This document shows, piece by piece, positions 54,770 to 64,000 of a stretch of DNA of 64,000 nt. Source of the DNA: Qipengyuania algicida (lineage in GTDB: Bacteria > Pseudomonadota > Alphaproteobacteria > Sphingomonadales > Sphingomonadaceae). Every line of letters begins with the position of its first letter. Within the stretch, counting starts at the first letter, position 1. The notes beneath the pieces are model-generated. The model was not told where the DNA came from, made no database searches, and was given only the letters and a program-made list of their open reading frames with translations. The position numbers and the translations under genes are program-made. Where the stretch lies: NCBI RefSeq assembly GCF_009828025.1, contig NZ_WTYA01000004.1, positions 124,001-188,000 on the forward strand, in the 5' to 3' direction.

Positions 54770-55620
54770 GGAAAGCAACCACCTGTTCTATCCTCGCCCT
54801 GGCGTTGGGCCTGACCGCCTGTGGACAGGAACAACCGGGCAAACCGGTCGCCCGGGCGCAAATCGGTACGGCAACTCCTGCCGATAAATCGGCGGCTTCG
54901 ATGCCCACCGACAGCGCAAGCGCAACGCCAAGCTTTGCCAGCGAAGTCGAAACATCCTGTCGCTCGGTGATCTATCGCGACGTTCCGCTGACCCAATGCC
55001 TTGCGATACCGGCAAACAACAAGATTACGACTGCATTGGCCGCAGGCTCGGACGCCCCTTACCGCAGCCTCACCGCCTATGCGAAGGGGCATGACGCCGC
55101 CACGATAGCCTTTGCCATGAGTGGCGGCTGGTTCGACGACAAAGGCCATCCTACCGGCTATTTCGTGCAGGACTCCAAGCGATTGCAGCCGCTGGCATCC
55201 GACGCCAAGGCCAATTCTGGCGGTGTATTCTATGGCACAGGCGATGTGTGGGAGATCCGCACGACCAAAGACTTCCTTGCCAATGTGACCAAGCGCCCGG
55301 AGTTTGGCATCCAGTCCGGCCCCATGCTTGTGACGAACGGCCGCATCGACCCGGTGCCGCACGGCAAGGACGCCAAGCCCGAAATTCGCAGCGCTGCCGG
55401 CATAGACGACAAGGGACGCGCGCATTTCGTAATTTCCAATGCACCGGTATCGACCGAAGTGCTGGCGCGCTTCTTCGCCACCGAACTCAAGGTGAAGAAC
55501 GCGCTGTGCCTCGATAATGGCACGTCGCAATTGTGGAGTCCGGCAACCGATCGTCTCGACACCGGTGAACCGATCGGGCCGATCCTGGTGGTCGAAAAAC
55601 GTCCGGAAACGCCGAATTGA
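54766..55620 (+). CDS. Lipoprotein with phosphodiester glycosidase (NAGPA-like) domain
   Basis: The 284-residue protein has a lipobox LTAC (Cys near residue 19) after a hydrophobic signal, then a low-complexity Ala/Ser/Thr/Pro linker (about 25-60). The domain from about residue 90 matches the phosphodiester glycosidase/NAGPA family: SGGWFDDKGHPTGYFV, GVFYGTGDV, SGPMLVTNGRI and ALCLDNGTSQLW. Related proteins cleave sugar phosphodiesters; no substrate is evident here. It is inserted between trpE and trpG, overlaps trpE as ATGA and lies 72 bases before trpG, so it is probably co-transcribed with tryptophan genes, which is odd for a surface lipoprotein. Confidence 0.82.
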   Translation: MRKATTCSILALALGLTACGQEQPGKPVARAQIGTATPADKSAASMPTDSASATPSFASEVETSCRSVIYRDVPLTQCLAIPANNKITTALAAGSDAPYRSLTAYAKGHDAATIAFAMSGGWFDDKGHPTGYFVQDSKRLQPLASDAKANSGGVFYGTGDVWEIRTTKDFLANVTKRPEFGIQSGPMLVTNGRIDPVPHGKDAKPEIRSAAGIDDKGRAHFVISNAPVSTEVLARFFATELKVKNALCLDNGTSQLWSPATDRLDTGEPIGPILVVEKRPETPN

Positions 55621-55692
55621 TGGGCGCCCCGACGCGAAAAGCACCGCGCCCGAATTGCGTTTGACGACCGGCCACCGTAAGCGCGCTGCACC

Positions 55693-56289
55693 ATGATCCT
55701 CGTCGTCGACAATTACGACAGCTTCACCTTCAACCTCGTCCATTATTTGATGGAACTGGGGGCGGAGGTGACTGTCGTGCGCAACGACCAGATTTCTGCC
55801 GCTGAAGCGCTCGCAAGCGGGGCCGAGGGCATACTCATCTCGCCGGGTCCGTGTACGCCCGACGATGCCGGGATCAGTCTCGACCTCGTGGCCGCCTGCG
55901 CCGAAGCGCGAAGGCCTTTGTTTGGCGTGTGTCTCGGCCATCAGGCGATCGGCCAGCATTTCGGTGGACGTGTCGTGCGCGGCGGATTGATGCATGGCAA
56001 GACCAGCCCGATCGAGCATGACGGCAGCGGGGTATTCACCGGGCTTCCATCGCCTTTCAACGCGACACGCTATCATTCGCTGGTGGTCGAGGATGTGCCC
56101 GAGGTGCTCGTAGCCAACGCGACCAGCACCACGCCCGGCCTCGACGGCACGGCAGTGATGGGCTTTCGCCATCGCGATCTGCCGATCCATTCGGTCCAGT
56201 TCCACCCCGAAAGTATCGCGACCGAACACGGCCATGCCCTGCTGGCCAATTTCCTCACTATCTGCGGTGCTCAGGGAGAAACTGCATGA
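55693..56289 (+). CDS. trpG: Anthranilate synthase component II (glutamine amidotransferase)
   Basis: The 198-residue class I glutaminase supplies ammonia to TrpE. It has LVVDNYDSFTFNL at the start, Cys80 in FGVCLGHQAIGQ, and His171-Glu173 in VQFHPES, the triad. It overlaps trpD by ATGA. This family can also serve PabA; the trp context favours anthranilate. Confidence 0.96.
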   Translation: MILVVDNYDSFTFNLVHYLMELGAEVTVVRNDQISAAEALASGAEGILISPGPCTPDDAGISLDLVAACAEARRPLFGVCLGHQAIGQHFGGRVVRGGLMHGKTSPIEHDGSGVFTGLPSPFNATRYHSLVVEDVPEVLVANATSTTPGLDGTAVMGFRHRDLPIHSVQFHPESIATEHGHALLANFLTICGAQGETA

Positions 56290-57278
56290 GCACCCTGCCC
56301 GCAGTCGAACCGCATTTGAGCGAATCCGAAGCCGAAGATGTCTTCGGGCGCATCCTCGATGGCGAGCCGAGTGAGGATGAGATCGCGCGCTTTCTTGTCG
56401 CTTTGAGCGATCGCGGAGAGACTGCGGGCGAAATTGCCGGGGCAGCTCGCGCCTTACGCGCACGCTTGTTGCCCATCGCCGCGCCCGACAACGCCGTCGA
56501 TTGCTGCGGAACCGGTGGCGACGGCCACCATACGCTCAATGTCTCGACAGCAGTCAGCCTGGTCGTGGCCGCGGCAGGCGTGCCGGTCGCCAAGCACGGC
56601 AATCGCGCCGCCAGCAGCAAGGCCGGGGCCGCCGATACGCTCGAACAGCTCGGCCTGGACATGGACGCCGCCGGAAAAACGGCGGAGAAGACGCTCGCCG
56701 AACTCGGTATCTGCTTTCTTTTCGCCAAGAACCATCACCCGGCGATGGCACGGATACAACCGATCCGGCAGAGGCTCGGCCGGCGGACGATCTTCAACCT
56801 GATGGGGCCGCTCTCCAACCCTGCCAAGGTCACACGCCAGCTGATCGGCATAGCCCGCCCAGCCTACGTTCCGATCTATGCCGAAGCGCTGGCCCATCTC
56901 GGCACGACGCGCAGCTTCATCGTTTCCGGGGACGAAGGCCTCGACGAGTTGAGCCTCGCTGGCGGCAACGAACTGGCGGTGGTCGAGGACCATGATTTCG
57001 AAATGCAACGCGTCGCTGCCGATGCCGCGGGTCTGGGTCATTCGCCGATCGAGGCGATCAGAGGCGGAGACGCGGCACACAACGCAAAGGCGCTGGAAGC
57101 CTTGCTGATGGGAGTCCCCGGCCCCTATCGCGATGCAGTGCTGTTCAACGCTGCCGCGACATTGGTCGTCGCTGAGCGAACCGAGGATTGGAGCGAAGCT
57201 CGCGCCAATGCAGAAGAGTCGATCGATTCGGGCGCAGCGCGCCAATTGCTGGCTGACTGGATCGAGATGGCCCGATGA
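56286..57278 (+). CDS. trpD: Anthranilate phosphoribosyltransferase
   Basis: The 330-residue enzyme joins anthranilate to PRPP. It has the family signature [37 protein letters not shown] and a long [11 protein letters not shown] and [14 protein letters not shown] (anthranilate binding). The start overlaps trpG and the stop overlaps trpC, each by ATGA, so the three are translationally coupled. Confidence 0.97.
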   Translation: MSTLPAVEPHLSESEAEDVFGRILDGEPSEDEIARFLVALSDRGETAGEIAGAARALRARLLPIAAPDNAVDCCGTGGDGHHTLNVSTAVSLVVAAAGVPVAKHGNRAASSKAGAADTLEQLGLDMDAAGKTAEKTLAELGICFLFAKNHHPAMARIQPIRQRLGRRTIFNLMGPLSNPAKVTRQLIGIARPAYVPIYAEALAHLGTTRSFIVSGDEGLDELSLAGGNELAVVEDHDFEMQRVAADAAGLGHSPIEAIRGGDAAHNAKALEALLMGVPGPYRDAVLFNAAATLVVAERTEDWSEARANAEESIDSGAARQLLADWIEMAR

Positions 57279-58060
57279 ACAGACTCGCCGAAATATGTAG
57301 CGTCAAACGTGAGGAAGTTGCCGTACGCAAAGCGGCGATATCGTTATCCGAACTCGAGAGTCGCATACAGGAACAGTCCGCCCCCAGGGGGTTTCGCGAT
57401 GCCCTCTCAAAAGCGCAGCTCGACGGGTTCGGCCTGATCGCCGAGATCAAGCGCGCCTCTCCCTCCAAGGGACTTATCCGGGAAGACTTTGCCCCGGCTG
57501 ATCATGCACGGGCCTATGCCGAAGGCGGAGCTTCATGCCTGTCCGTGCTAACCGATGCACCGCATTTTCAGGGGCATGAAGACTTTCTCGTCGCTGCGAG
57601 GGCAGCTTGCGCCTTGCCGGTCCTGCGCAAGGATTTCATGGTTGATCCTTGGCAAATCGTCGAATCGCGTTCGATCGGCGCGGACGCCATATTGATCATC
57701 GTCGCAGCGTTGGACGATGGAGCCATGAGCGAAATCGAGGCTGCTGCAATCGAGCATGGCATGGACGTCCTCGTAGAAGTCCATGACGAAACCGAAATGG
57801 AACGCGCTGCACGGCTGTCGTCGCGCCTTATTGGTGTGAACAATCGCGACCTCAGAACATTCACCACTGATCTCGCAGCGACCGAGCGACTGGCCCCCCT
57901 CGCCCCCGAAAATGCCCTGCTGGTTGGAGAAAGCGGCATCGCCACCCATGCAGATTGCGAGAGGCTGGCAGGCGTGGGCGTGCGCAGCTTTCTGGTGGGT
58001 GAAAGCCTGATGCGCCAAGCGAACGTCGCCTCCGCCACCAAAGCACTTCTGTTTGGCTGA
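57275..58060 (+). CDS. trpC: Indole-3-glycerol phosphate synthase
   Basis: The 261-residue TIM-barrel enzyme closes the indole ring. [13 protein letters not shown] holds the catalytic Lys and substrate loop, [14 protein letters not shown] the second Lys, and [17 protein letters not shown] the Gly-Ser phosphate loop. It follows trpD by ATGA overlap. trpB/trpA and trpF are not in the window, so the pathway is split. Confidence 0.97.
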   Translation: MNRLAEICSVKREEVAVRKAAISLSELESRIQEQSAPRGFRDALSKAQLDGFGLIAEIKRASPSKGLIREDFAPADHARAYAEGGASCLSVLTDAPHFQGHEDFLVAARAACALPVLRKDFMVDPWQIVESRSIGADAILIIVAALDDGAMSEIEAAAIEHGMDVLVEVHDETEMERAARLSSRLIGVNNRDLRTFTTDLAATERLAPLAPENALLVGESGIATHADCERLAGVGVRSFLVGESLMRQANVASATKALLFG

Positions 58061-58134
58061 CTTTCACGCCGGCTCTGCCTATGCCATGCCAGCTTTCGCG
58101 GAAGAGCCCGCTGGCGCAGGATTTGGTAGTATTC

Positions 58135-58608
58135 ATGGCTGAACTGACTCATCTGGACGAACATGGCGCGGCGCGAATGGTCGATGTCTCAGGCAAGAGC
58201 GAAACCCATCGGACGGCGGTTGCCGAAGGGCGTATTCGCATGTCGTCCGAAGCACTCGAAGCACTAACGCAGGGCGATCTTCCAAAGGGCGATGCATTTG
58301 CCGCCTCGCGCATCGCCGGAATCATGGCCGCAAAGCGCACAGGTGAATTGATACCACTGTGCCATCCGCTTGGCCTTGAAAGCGTAACGATCGATTTCGC
58401 CGTTGAGGATGATGGCATTCGTGTCGAGGCCAGCGCATCGCTCACCGGGCGAACGGGTGTTGAAATGGAAGTAATGACAGCAGCTTCTATTGCACTCCTG
58501 ACACTTTATGACATGGGCAAGGCGATCGACAAGGGGATGGTGATCGACAGTGTTCGCCTGCTGTCCAAGACCGGCGGCAAATCCGGTGACTGGCGCGCAA
58601 GACCATGA
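58135..58608 (+). CDS. moaC: Cyclic pyranopterin monophosphate synthase accessory MoaC
   Basis: The 157-residue molybdopterin synthesis enzyme has [18 protein letters not shown] near the start, [20 protein letters not shown] (GGLCHPL-type active site) and [24 protein letters not shown] near the end. Full length. The ATG at 58135 is chosen; an in-frame ATG at 58081 gives an odd extension. It lies 74 bases after trpC and overlaps moeA by ATGA. Confidence 0.96.
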   Translation: MAELTHLDEHGAARMVDVSGKSETHRTAVAEGRIRMSSEALEALTQGDLPKGDAFAASRIAGIMAAKRTGELIPLCHPLGLESVTIDFAVEDDGIRVEASASLTGRTGVEMEVMTAASIALLTLYDMGKAIDKGMVIDSVRLLSKTGGKSGDWRARP

Positions 58609-59774
58609 CAGGCCCGATCTCGCTCGACCTGGCATGGCAGCGCCTGCTCAACTACGCCACACCGCTGGCGAGTGAGAGAATTCCGGCCGATGAATGCTGC
58701 GGACGTTATCTGGCCGATGATGTCATCGCTCAGCGAAGCCAGCCTTCGCATGACCTGTCGGCAATGGATGGATATGCAGTGAGCGGCGATGAACCGTGGT
58801 CGGTGGTTGGAGAATCGCGCGCTGGGCTCCCCTATGGCGCCAGCCTGAAGTCTAGAGAAGCGGTCCTTATTTCGACGGGAGCGCATTGCCCGGCAGGGAC
58901 GGACGCTATCTTGATAAAGGAGAATGCCGTCCTCGATGGAGATATGGTGCGATCCAGCGAGACCCCCTCACCGGGCCGCCATATCCGCCGTCAGGGTTTC
59001 GACTTCGAATATGGTCAAACCGTGCTTTCCAAAGGCATCGCAATCGGGCCCGCCCAGATCGCCGTCGCCCGATCCGCCGGACATCGCTCTCTCTCGGTGG
59101 GCAGGCAGCCCACGGTTGCGATCATCGAATGCGGCGATGAGTTGGTGGCCGATCCGCAGAACTGTCCGCCCGACCGATTGCCTGCGTCGAACGGCGCCAT
59201 GCTTGCGGCAATGGCCGAGGGTTGCGGAGCGCGGATCATTCGCATCGGCCCTGTGAGCGACGAGGCAGATAAGCTTGCAGAAGCATTCGGGAATGCGGCG
59301 GCGGCCGATCTCGTGGTGACGAGCGGCGGAGCATCGGTCGGGGACCATGACCTGGTTCGTCCGGTCCTGCTCGAACTCGGAGCTGAGATCGATTTCTGGA
59401 AAGTCGCAATTCGGCCGGGCAAGCCTTTGCTGCTGGCGCGCAGGGGAGCCCAGGTGATCCTCGGACTGCCCGGAAATCCAGTATCGAGCTATGTTACCGC
59501 GTTCTTGTTTCTGCTGCCCTTGATACGGCAGATGCAGGCCGCGAATTCACCGCTTCCTCACGCGCATTTCTTGCCCATTGCGACAGCTATTGAGCCGGGC
59601 GGAGAACGGCGCGAGTTTCTGCGCGGAAAGTTTGGTGAGAAAGGTATTATACCGATCACGGAACGGGATAGCAGCGCTCTTGCTTCCCTCTCCCATGCCG
59701 ATGTGCTCATTGATCGCGCCATCGATGCTCCGGCGGCTAAAGCTGGAATGGCTGTTCCCTGTTATATCCTATAA
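58605..59774 (+). CDS. moeA: Molybdopterin molybdenumtransferase MoeA
   Basis: The 389-residue protein inserts molybdenum into adenylyl-molybdopterin. It has [11 protein letters not shown] near residue 50, [24 protein letters not shown] (a MoeA/MogA landmark) and [14 protein letters not shown], the nucleotide-binding region. It ends in a short C-terminal beta domain. moaC-moeA ahead of lexA is the common alphaproteobacterial order. It overlaps moaC by ATGA. Confidence 0.95.
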   Translation: MTGPISLDLAWQRLLNYATPLASERIPADECCGRYLADDVIAQRSQPSHDLSAMDGYAVSGDEPWSVVGESRAGLPYGASLKSREAVLISTGAHCPAGTDAILIKENAVLDGDMVRSSETPSPGRHIRRQGFDFEYGQTVLSKGIAIGPAQIAVARSAGHRSLSVGRQPTVAIIECGDELVADPQNCPPDRLPASNGAMLAAMAEGCGARIIRIGPVSDEADKLAEAFGNAAAADLVVTSGGASVGDHDLVRPVLLELGAEIDFWKVAIRPGKPLLLARRGAQVILGLPGNPVSSYVTAFLFLLPLIRQMQAANSPLPHAHFLPIATAIEPGGERREFLRGKFGEKGIIPITERDSSALASLSHADVLIDRAIDAPAAKAGMAVPCYIL

Positions 59775-59816
59775 GCCCGCGGAAATGCTTGACCTGCGAC
59801 AATTGGTTGCCTAATT

Positions 59817-59831
59817 GTTCCACATTCGTTC
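59817..59831 (+). promoter_or_regulatory. LexA (SOS) box upstream of lexA
   Basis: GTTC-N7-GTTC (59817-59831, spacer CACATTC) is the exact alphaproteobacterial LexA site. It overlaps a probable promoter, TTGACC (59789-59794) with a 17-base spacer and TAATTG (59812-59817), so LexA bound here would block transcription of its own gene. The box lies 58 bases before the lexA start. Confidence 0.9.
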
Positions 59832-59888
59832 ACAGACCTTTCCACAAATCTTGTACGGAAGGGCGAATGGCAACAGGAGCACACCGCC

Positions 59889-60578
59889 ATGCTGACCGCC
59901 AAGCAGCACGAACTGATCCGCTTCATTCAGGCCCGTCTGGAAGAAACGGGCATTTCTCCATCTTTCGAGGAAATGAAGGAAGCGCTCGATCTGAAGAGCA
60001 AGTCGGGCGTGCATCGGCTGATCTCGGCGTTGGAGGAACGGGGCTTCCTGCGCCGTCTGCCTAACCGCGCTCGTGCGCTCGAAGTGATCAAGACGCCTGA
60101 GGATTCGGTGGTTCGCCCGAAAGCAGCATCGGCTGCAAACGATGCTACCTCGATCGCGCCATCGCGCGAAGCCAACATTCCTGAGCCGGCCAACGATGTG
60201 ATCGAGATTCCGCTCCATGGCCGAATTGCAGCCGGTGCACCGATCGAGGCGCTGGAAGGGCAGAACAGTCTGCCGGTTCCCGCTGCCCTGCTCGGTCCTG
60301 GCGAACATTATGCGCTCGAAGTATCCGGAGATTCGATGATCGAGGCGGGTATTTTCGACGGCGACTTCGCACTGGTGCGACGCACCACCGATGCGCGCGA
60401 TGGCGAAATCGTCGTGGCGCTGGTCGACAATGAAGATGCAACGCTGAAATACCTTCGCCGCGAGAGCGGAAAGGTGCGGCTCGATCCCGCTAACGCCTCC
60501 TACGAAGCACAAATTTACGAGCCGGGACGGGTCGCCATTCAAGGCAAACTTGCAGGGCTATTGCGGCGCTATCACTGA
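59889..60578 (+). CDS. lexA: LexA repressor
   Basis: The 229-residue SOS repressor has an N-terminal winged helix ([29 protein letters not shown]) and a C-terminal autoprotease domain. Cleavage would fall at Ala115-Gly116 ([10 protein letters not shown]); the catalytic Ser149 lies in [10 protein letters not shown] and Lys187 in DATLKYL. A Shine-Dalgarno CAGGAG precedes the ATG. The SOS box above makes it self-regulating. It is convergent with comEC. Confidence 0.97.
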   Translation: MLTAKQHELIRFIQARLEETGISPSFEEMKEALDLKSKSGVHRLISALEERGFLRRLPNRARALEVIKTPEDSVVRPKAASAANDATSIAPSREANIPEPANDVIEIPLHGRIAAGAPIEALEGQNSLPVPAALLGPGEHYALEVSGDSMIEAGIFDGDFALVRRTTDARDGEIVVALVDNEDATLKYLRRESGKVRLDPANASYEAQIYEPGRVAIQGKLAGLLRRYH

Positions 60579-60622
60579 CTGCAGCTGGCTGAGGCTGATG
60601 ACCCGCGTCAACGCGGCCTCCA

Positions 60623-60847
60623 CTAGCCATGCTGACCTTGCTCGTCGGCCACACTGACGATTGTCTGGCGCTCCAGATCGAGCGCCAGACCACCGCTCTT
60701 CCTCAGATGCGCGCGATCTGCCTTTAGCCAACGCGGTTGACAGGCATCGGGCAAACGACGGTCGGACACGACGATGTCGACCTTGGAACATGCCGATACC
60801 AGTTGCCGCCATCCGATCATGTCGGCGCTGCGAGTCATCAATATCCA
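60623..60847 (-). pseudogene. Detached C-terminal segment of comEC after in-frame TGA
   Basis: Downstream of the TGA at 60850-60848 the same frame stays open for 74 codons, starting W-I-L-M-T-R-S-A-D-M-I-G and ending in GQHG-stop. It includes SKVDIVVSDRRLPDAC and PRWLKADRAHL, which read as the normal C-terminal part of an alphaproteobacterial ComEC metallohydrolase-like tail. A good separate start is absent (only TTG 60841 and ATG 60838 in frame). So it is either the cut-off end of comEC or is read through. Confidence 0.7.
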
Positions 60848-62782
60848 TCAGATACGTCCGCCGCGATCGAGTTTGAGAATGCACGAATCACGATTGCAAC
60901 GCGCCGCGGGCCAGTCGGTCATCGCCACAGCCTCGCCATCGAGCGCAGCAAGCTCGAGCAGACTGTCTTTCGTATAATTACTTCGCCCGTCGCGCAGAAC
61001 CAGTAAGCGATCGCCTGACACAGTAATCCCGACCTGTCGCCCATCGCGGCTGATCTGGACATCCGGTGGATTTGCCATCGCCATTGCGGGCACAGCCACC
61101 ACGACCGGCAAGAATCCGAACAACCTTGCCCGCCCGCGCCACAGCGCCAGCCATAACCCACCGCCGACGAACATGAGCAACACCCACAGCGGCATTTGCG
61201 GGACAAGTTTGACCGCGCCTGGTCGACTCGAAACGAAATGGGCAATTGCCAGCAGCAGTTCGAGAGATTTGCCTGTCAGCCACCAGAAGGGCGCGCCCAT
61301 CCCGACCAGATCGAACAACAGGGCCAAACCAATCAGCGGCATGGCCGCGAACGTCACCAAAGGAATGGCCAGGACATTAGCGAAGGCGCCGTAAATCCCT
61401 GAACGATGGAAGTGGTAGAGCACGACCGGCATCAAGACGATTTCGATGACCATCCCGGTCGCAAACAGCATCGTCAACCGCCGCAGAAATACACGCAGCC
61501 ATCCCTCATCGCGCGGTGCCAGAAACTTTCGCACCGGGCTGCAACCATGCAGCGCCACGATAGCGATGACCGCCGCAAAGCTCATCTGAAACGACGGACC
61601 GACCAGCGATTCGGGCCACAGCAGCAGAACGACCGCCGCGGCGATCGCCACCATCCGCAAGGACAAGGGCTCTCGTCCCATGGCCAGGGCGACCAGCACG
61701 AGCCCTGCGCCGATGCAACTTCGCACCGTGGGCACCTGCGCCCCGGTCAACAACGTATAGCCAATTCCCGCCAAGGCACCCAAAGCCGCCGCTACGACCG
61801 GCAAACGTACGCGCAGGGTCAACCATGGCCACAGCGCCAGTAGCTTGATCGCGCAGAAATATGTCGCCGCGATCACCGCACTCACATGCAAGCCGCTGAT
61901 CGAGAGCAGATGGGTAAGGCCAGCATCGCGCATCGCGTCTTCGTCTTCTTTGTCGATTGCTCCCCGGTCCCCGCTGGCAAAGGCCGCAGCAATTGCACCC
62001 GGAGCGCCGCCCAATTGCCCGCGAACATGGGTCGAAAGTGCTCTTTGGAGACGACCGAAAATCCCTCCCCCAGACGCTGCATCGACGACTTCGATTTCAC
62101 CAAGCGCCGAGCCGGTGGCGGCCAACCCTTCGAACCACGCCTTTCGGGCAAAGTCATAAGCGCCGGGAACCAACGGAGGCGGCGGTGGAAGCAACCTTAC
62201 CCGCAGCCTGACACGCGCGCCTTCCGAAACTCCCACTTTGTCCCGATCCTGCGGAACGTTGACGCGGACTTTGACGGCCCGATCTTCCGAAGGCAGCCGT
62301 GCCGCAAGAGTAAGCCGGAACCGCTGTTCAGCTGGGCGGTTCTCACGCGCCAGAATCCGCGCATCGATGACCGCGATCGTCGGGCGCGAGATCGGCAGCG
62401 TGCCAACCGTCACGGATCGCATCCAGATAGCGCCAATCCCAAACGAAAATGCCAGCGCAACCGCCAGCAGCGACTGCAGCAGCAAAACCCGATCCGGGCG
62501 GTTGCGCCATACCAGGTAGCCGCCCAAAGCGAAGCATAGCCCGACCAAAACCGCCGTTATCCAGCTCGTAGGTGTCGCGGCCGCAAACCAGAACCCAATC
62601 CCCGCAGCAAAAGCCACCACCAGCCATGGGCCGCGATCAATCGACGCCGCTGCCAACGCGTGTTCCAGATACGCGCCAATGCTGGACAAGCGCGCGCGTC
62701 CCTGCCAAGGACGCTGCACTGCACCATGGGCCTCTCCCCCGGGGCCGCCAAGCGGTACTGTGGGCGCATTTTGCGTCGCCAT
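60848..62782 (-). CDS. comEC: ComEC/Rec2 DNA uptake channel, truncated by an in-frame stop
   Basis: ComEC carries single-stranded DNA across the inner membrane during transformation. The 644-residue product (ATG 62782) has many membrane segments, an OB-like DUF4131 N-terminal domain, a competence core with SISGLHVSAVIAATYF, GAQVPTVRSCIGAGLVLVAL and the C-terminal region starting VQISRDGRQVGI. The frame stops at TGA (60850-60848) just after LKLDRGGRI, 74 codons short of the family end, and the missing part follows in the same frame. The core channel is intact; the lost tail could impair or not affect function. It is divergent from gltX across 28 bases. Confidence 0.88.
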   Translation of the reverse strand: MATQNAPTVPLGGPGGEAHGAVQRPWQGRARLSSIGAYLEHALAAASIDRGPWLVVAFAAGIGFWFAAATPTSWITAVLVGLCFALGGYLVWRNRPDRVLLLQSLLAVALAFSFGIGAIWMRSVTVGTLPISRPTIAVIDARILARENRPAEQRFRLTLAARLPSEDRAVKVRVNVPQDRDKVGVSEGARVRLRVRLLPPPPPLVPGAYDFARKAWFEGLAATGSALGEIEVVDAASGGGIFGRLQRALSTHVRGQLGGAPGAIAAAFASGDRGAIDKEDEDAMRDAGLTHLLSISGLHVSAVIAATYFCAIKLLALWPWLTLRVRLPVVAAALGALAGIGYTLLTGAQVPTVRSCIGAGLVLVALAMGREPLSLRMVAIAAAVVLLLWPESLVGPSFQMSFAAVIAIVALHGCSPVRKFLAPRDEGWLRVFLRRLTMLFATGMVIEIVLMPVVLYHFHRSGIYGAFANVLAIPLVTFAAMPLIGLALLFDLVGMGAPFWWLTGKSLELLLAIAHFVSSRPGAVKLVPQMPLWVLLMFVGGGLWLALWRGRARLFGFLPVVVAVPAMAMANPPDVQISRDGRQVGITVSGDRLLVLRDGRSNYTKDSLLELAALDGEAVAMTDWPAARCNRDSCILKLDRGGRI

Positions 62783-62810
62783 GTCACGATAGAAGGGAAA
62801 GCCGGGCGTA

Positions 62811-64000
62811 ATGGCAAGCGAAAGTGAGTCTGCGAGCAAACCGCAGGTCGTAACCCGCTTTGCACCTTCCCCTACCGGCTATTTGCATATTGGCGGCGCG
62901 AGGACGGCGCTATTCAACTGGCTTTTCGCTCGCCACAATGGCGGCAAGGCGCTTCTGCGGATCGAGGATACCGACCGCAAGCGGTCGACACAGGATGCGA
63001 TCGACAAGATCATCGAAGGGCTCGATTGGCTCGGCCTGGATTTCGATGATGCGCCGGTTTTCCAGTCCGACCGCGCAGAACGCCACGCCGAAGTGGCGCG
63101 GACGCTGCTCGAACACGGCCATGCCTACAAATGCTTCGCGACCAGCGAAGAACTGGAAGCGATGCGCGCCGAGCAGCGCGCGAACAAGCAGCCTTTGCGC
63201 TATGACCGGCGCTGGCGCGATCGCGATCCATCGGAAGCTCCCGAAGGTGCGCCTTATGTCGTCCGCCTCAAGGTACCGACCGGAGGTGAGACGGTCATTG
63301 AAGACGCGGTTCAGGGCAAAGTGACCGTTCGAAACGAGGAAATCGACGACTACGTCCTGCTGCGCGCGGACGGGACCCCCACCTATATGCTTGCAGTCGT
63401 CGTCGACGATCACGACATGAGCGTCACCCATGTTATCCGCGGCGACGATCACTTGAACAATGCCTTTCGTCAGCTTCCAATTATACGCGCGATGAACGCG
63501 ATCGAAGGCGGCTGGCCCGATCCGGTTTATGCCCATGTGCCGCTTATCCATGGCGCCGACGGAGCAAAGCTGTCCAAACGCCACGGCGCGGTGGGAGTCG
63601 AGGCCTATCGCGACGAGGAGGGCGTGCTGCCCGAAGCGCTGTTCAATTACCTCCTAAGGCTGGGCTGGGGCCATGGGGACCGCGAGGAAATATCGCGCGA
63701 GGAAGCCATTGCGCTGTTCGACCTTGGCGGAGTGGGCAAAAGCCCGTCGCGCTTCGACATCAAGAAACTGCAGAATCTCAACGGTCATTACATCCGCGAA
63801 GCGGACGACGCACGGTTGGCCGAACTCGTCGCCGAAAGGATTGGCGATAAAGCCGATCCGGTATTGCTGGAAAAGGCGATGCCGGTGTTAAAACCCCGTG
63901 CCAAATCCATCAATGAACTTGCTGATGGTGCTAACTTTCTGTTCGCTGGAACGCCTCTCAACCTGACGGACAAGGCGCAGGCCCTGTTGGACGAGTCTGC
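62811..64000 (+). CDS. gltX: Glutamyl-tRNA synthetase (partial, runs off window)
   Basis: The start, [21 protein letters not shown] (61 bases seen to the HIGH motif), leads to [17 protein letters not shown] (HIGH-type motif near residue 24), [11 protein letters not shown], and [11 protein letters not shown] (KMSKS-type) near residue 245. About 396 codons lie in the window; the C-terminal anticodon-binding domain continues beyond 64000. The 28-base gap to comEC must hold part of the promoter. Alphaproteobacteria often have two gltX copies, so this one could be discriminating or not; sequence alone does not say. Confidence 0.95.
   Translation, partial: MASESESASKPQVVTRFAPSPTGYLHIGGARTALFNWLFARHNGGKALLRIEDTDRKRSTQDAIDKIIEGLDWLGLDFDDAPVFQSDRAERHAEVARTLLEHGHAYKCFATSEELEAMRAEQRANKQPLRYDRRWRDRDPSEAPEGAPYVVRLKVPTGGETVIEDAVQGKVTVRNEEIDDYVLLRADGTPTYMLAVVVDDHDMSVTHVIRGDDHLNNAFRQLPIIRAMNAIEGGWPDPVYAHVPLIHGADGAKLSKRHGAVGVEAYRDEEGVLPEALFNYLLRLGWGHGDREEISREEAIALFDLGGVGKSPSRFDIKKLQNLNGHYIREADDARLAELVAERIGDKADPVLLEKAMPVLKPRAKSINELADGANFLFAGTPLNLTDKAQALLDES

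Noticed and set aside
54673-56463. A 596-codon frame opposite the end of trpE, the lipoprotein gene and trpG
   Set aside because: It is antisense to three well-supported genes and lacks any recognisable motif.
1-64000. CRISPR array, insertion sequence or rRNA genes
   Set aside because: No evenly spaced repeat-spacer array, transposase with terminal repeats, or rRNA sequence was seen in the window.

Overview
The window is GC-rich chromosomal DNA from an alphaproteobacterium, most likely a sphingomonad of the Erythrobacteraceae (Erythrobacter, Qipengyuania, Altererythrobacter type). Support comes from the gene orders ntrB-ntrC-ntrY-ntrX-hfq-hflX, lipA-ratA, tpiA/secG/pyrG and trpE-trpG-trpD-trpC-moaC-moeA-lexA with comEC and gltX, from a fused ispDF, a lipoyl-domain pdhB, a tandem Hfq, and a GTTC-N7-GTTC LexA box. 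No database search was possible; assignments rest on motifs and family knowledge.

Region by region. 1-3930 is the end of an integrated element: a tyrosine integrase next to the 3' end of tRNA-Ser(UGA), followed by a small orphan ORF over an iteron-like/DnaA-box patch, a nucleotidyltransferase-HEPN gene, an unknown exported protein and an SRAP gene. 4170-11348 is a tightly coupled run: lytic transglycosylase, DD-carboxypeptidase, tmk, holB, metG, tatD, an MBL hydrolase and a 56-residue membrane protein. mazG, a sulfotransferase, hflX, tandem hfq and the nitrogen two-component genes ntrX/Y/C/B with dusB follow to 22229. 22307-28223 holds ispDF, cinA, ratA, lipA, a beta-carbonic anhydrase, a NYN-LOTUS protein and a periplasmic TPR protein. 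28540-34427 holds gyrA, a lysoplasmalogenase-like membrane protein, trmFO, an EF-hand protein and a short squalene/phytoene-synthase-like protein.

34707-37989 is a three-gene TadG/TadE/TadE-like operon. Then come pdhB/pdhA, ftsB, hpd with a VOC partner, an mscS channel, tRNA-Arg(CCU), an aldo/keto reductase, DUF1178, nitrilase-like protein, glutaredoxin and a heat-shock hsp20 with a ROSE-like leader. 48145-64000 holds pyrG, secG, tpiA, ppiD, the trp genes, moaC, moeA, lexA, comEC (interrupted) and the start of gltX.

Most of the window is ordinary housekeeping DNA. The best leads are (i) comEC carrying an in-frame TGA ahead of a preserved 74-codon tail, (ii) trpE with no ATG/GTG/TTG before its conserved N-terminus but a perfect AGGAGG placed before a CTG, (iii) the tandem Hfq whose second half has lost the basic rim, (iv) a ROSE-type RNA thermometer on hsp20, and (v) iteron-like repeats plus a DnaA box inside the tRNA-Ser island. 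I did not find a clear wholly new multi-gene system.
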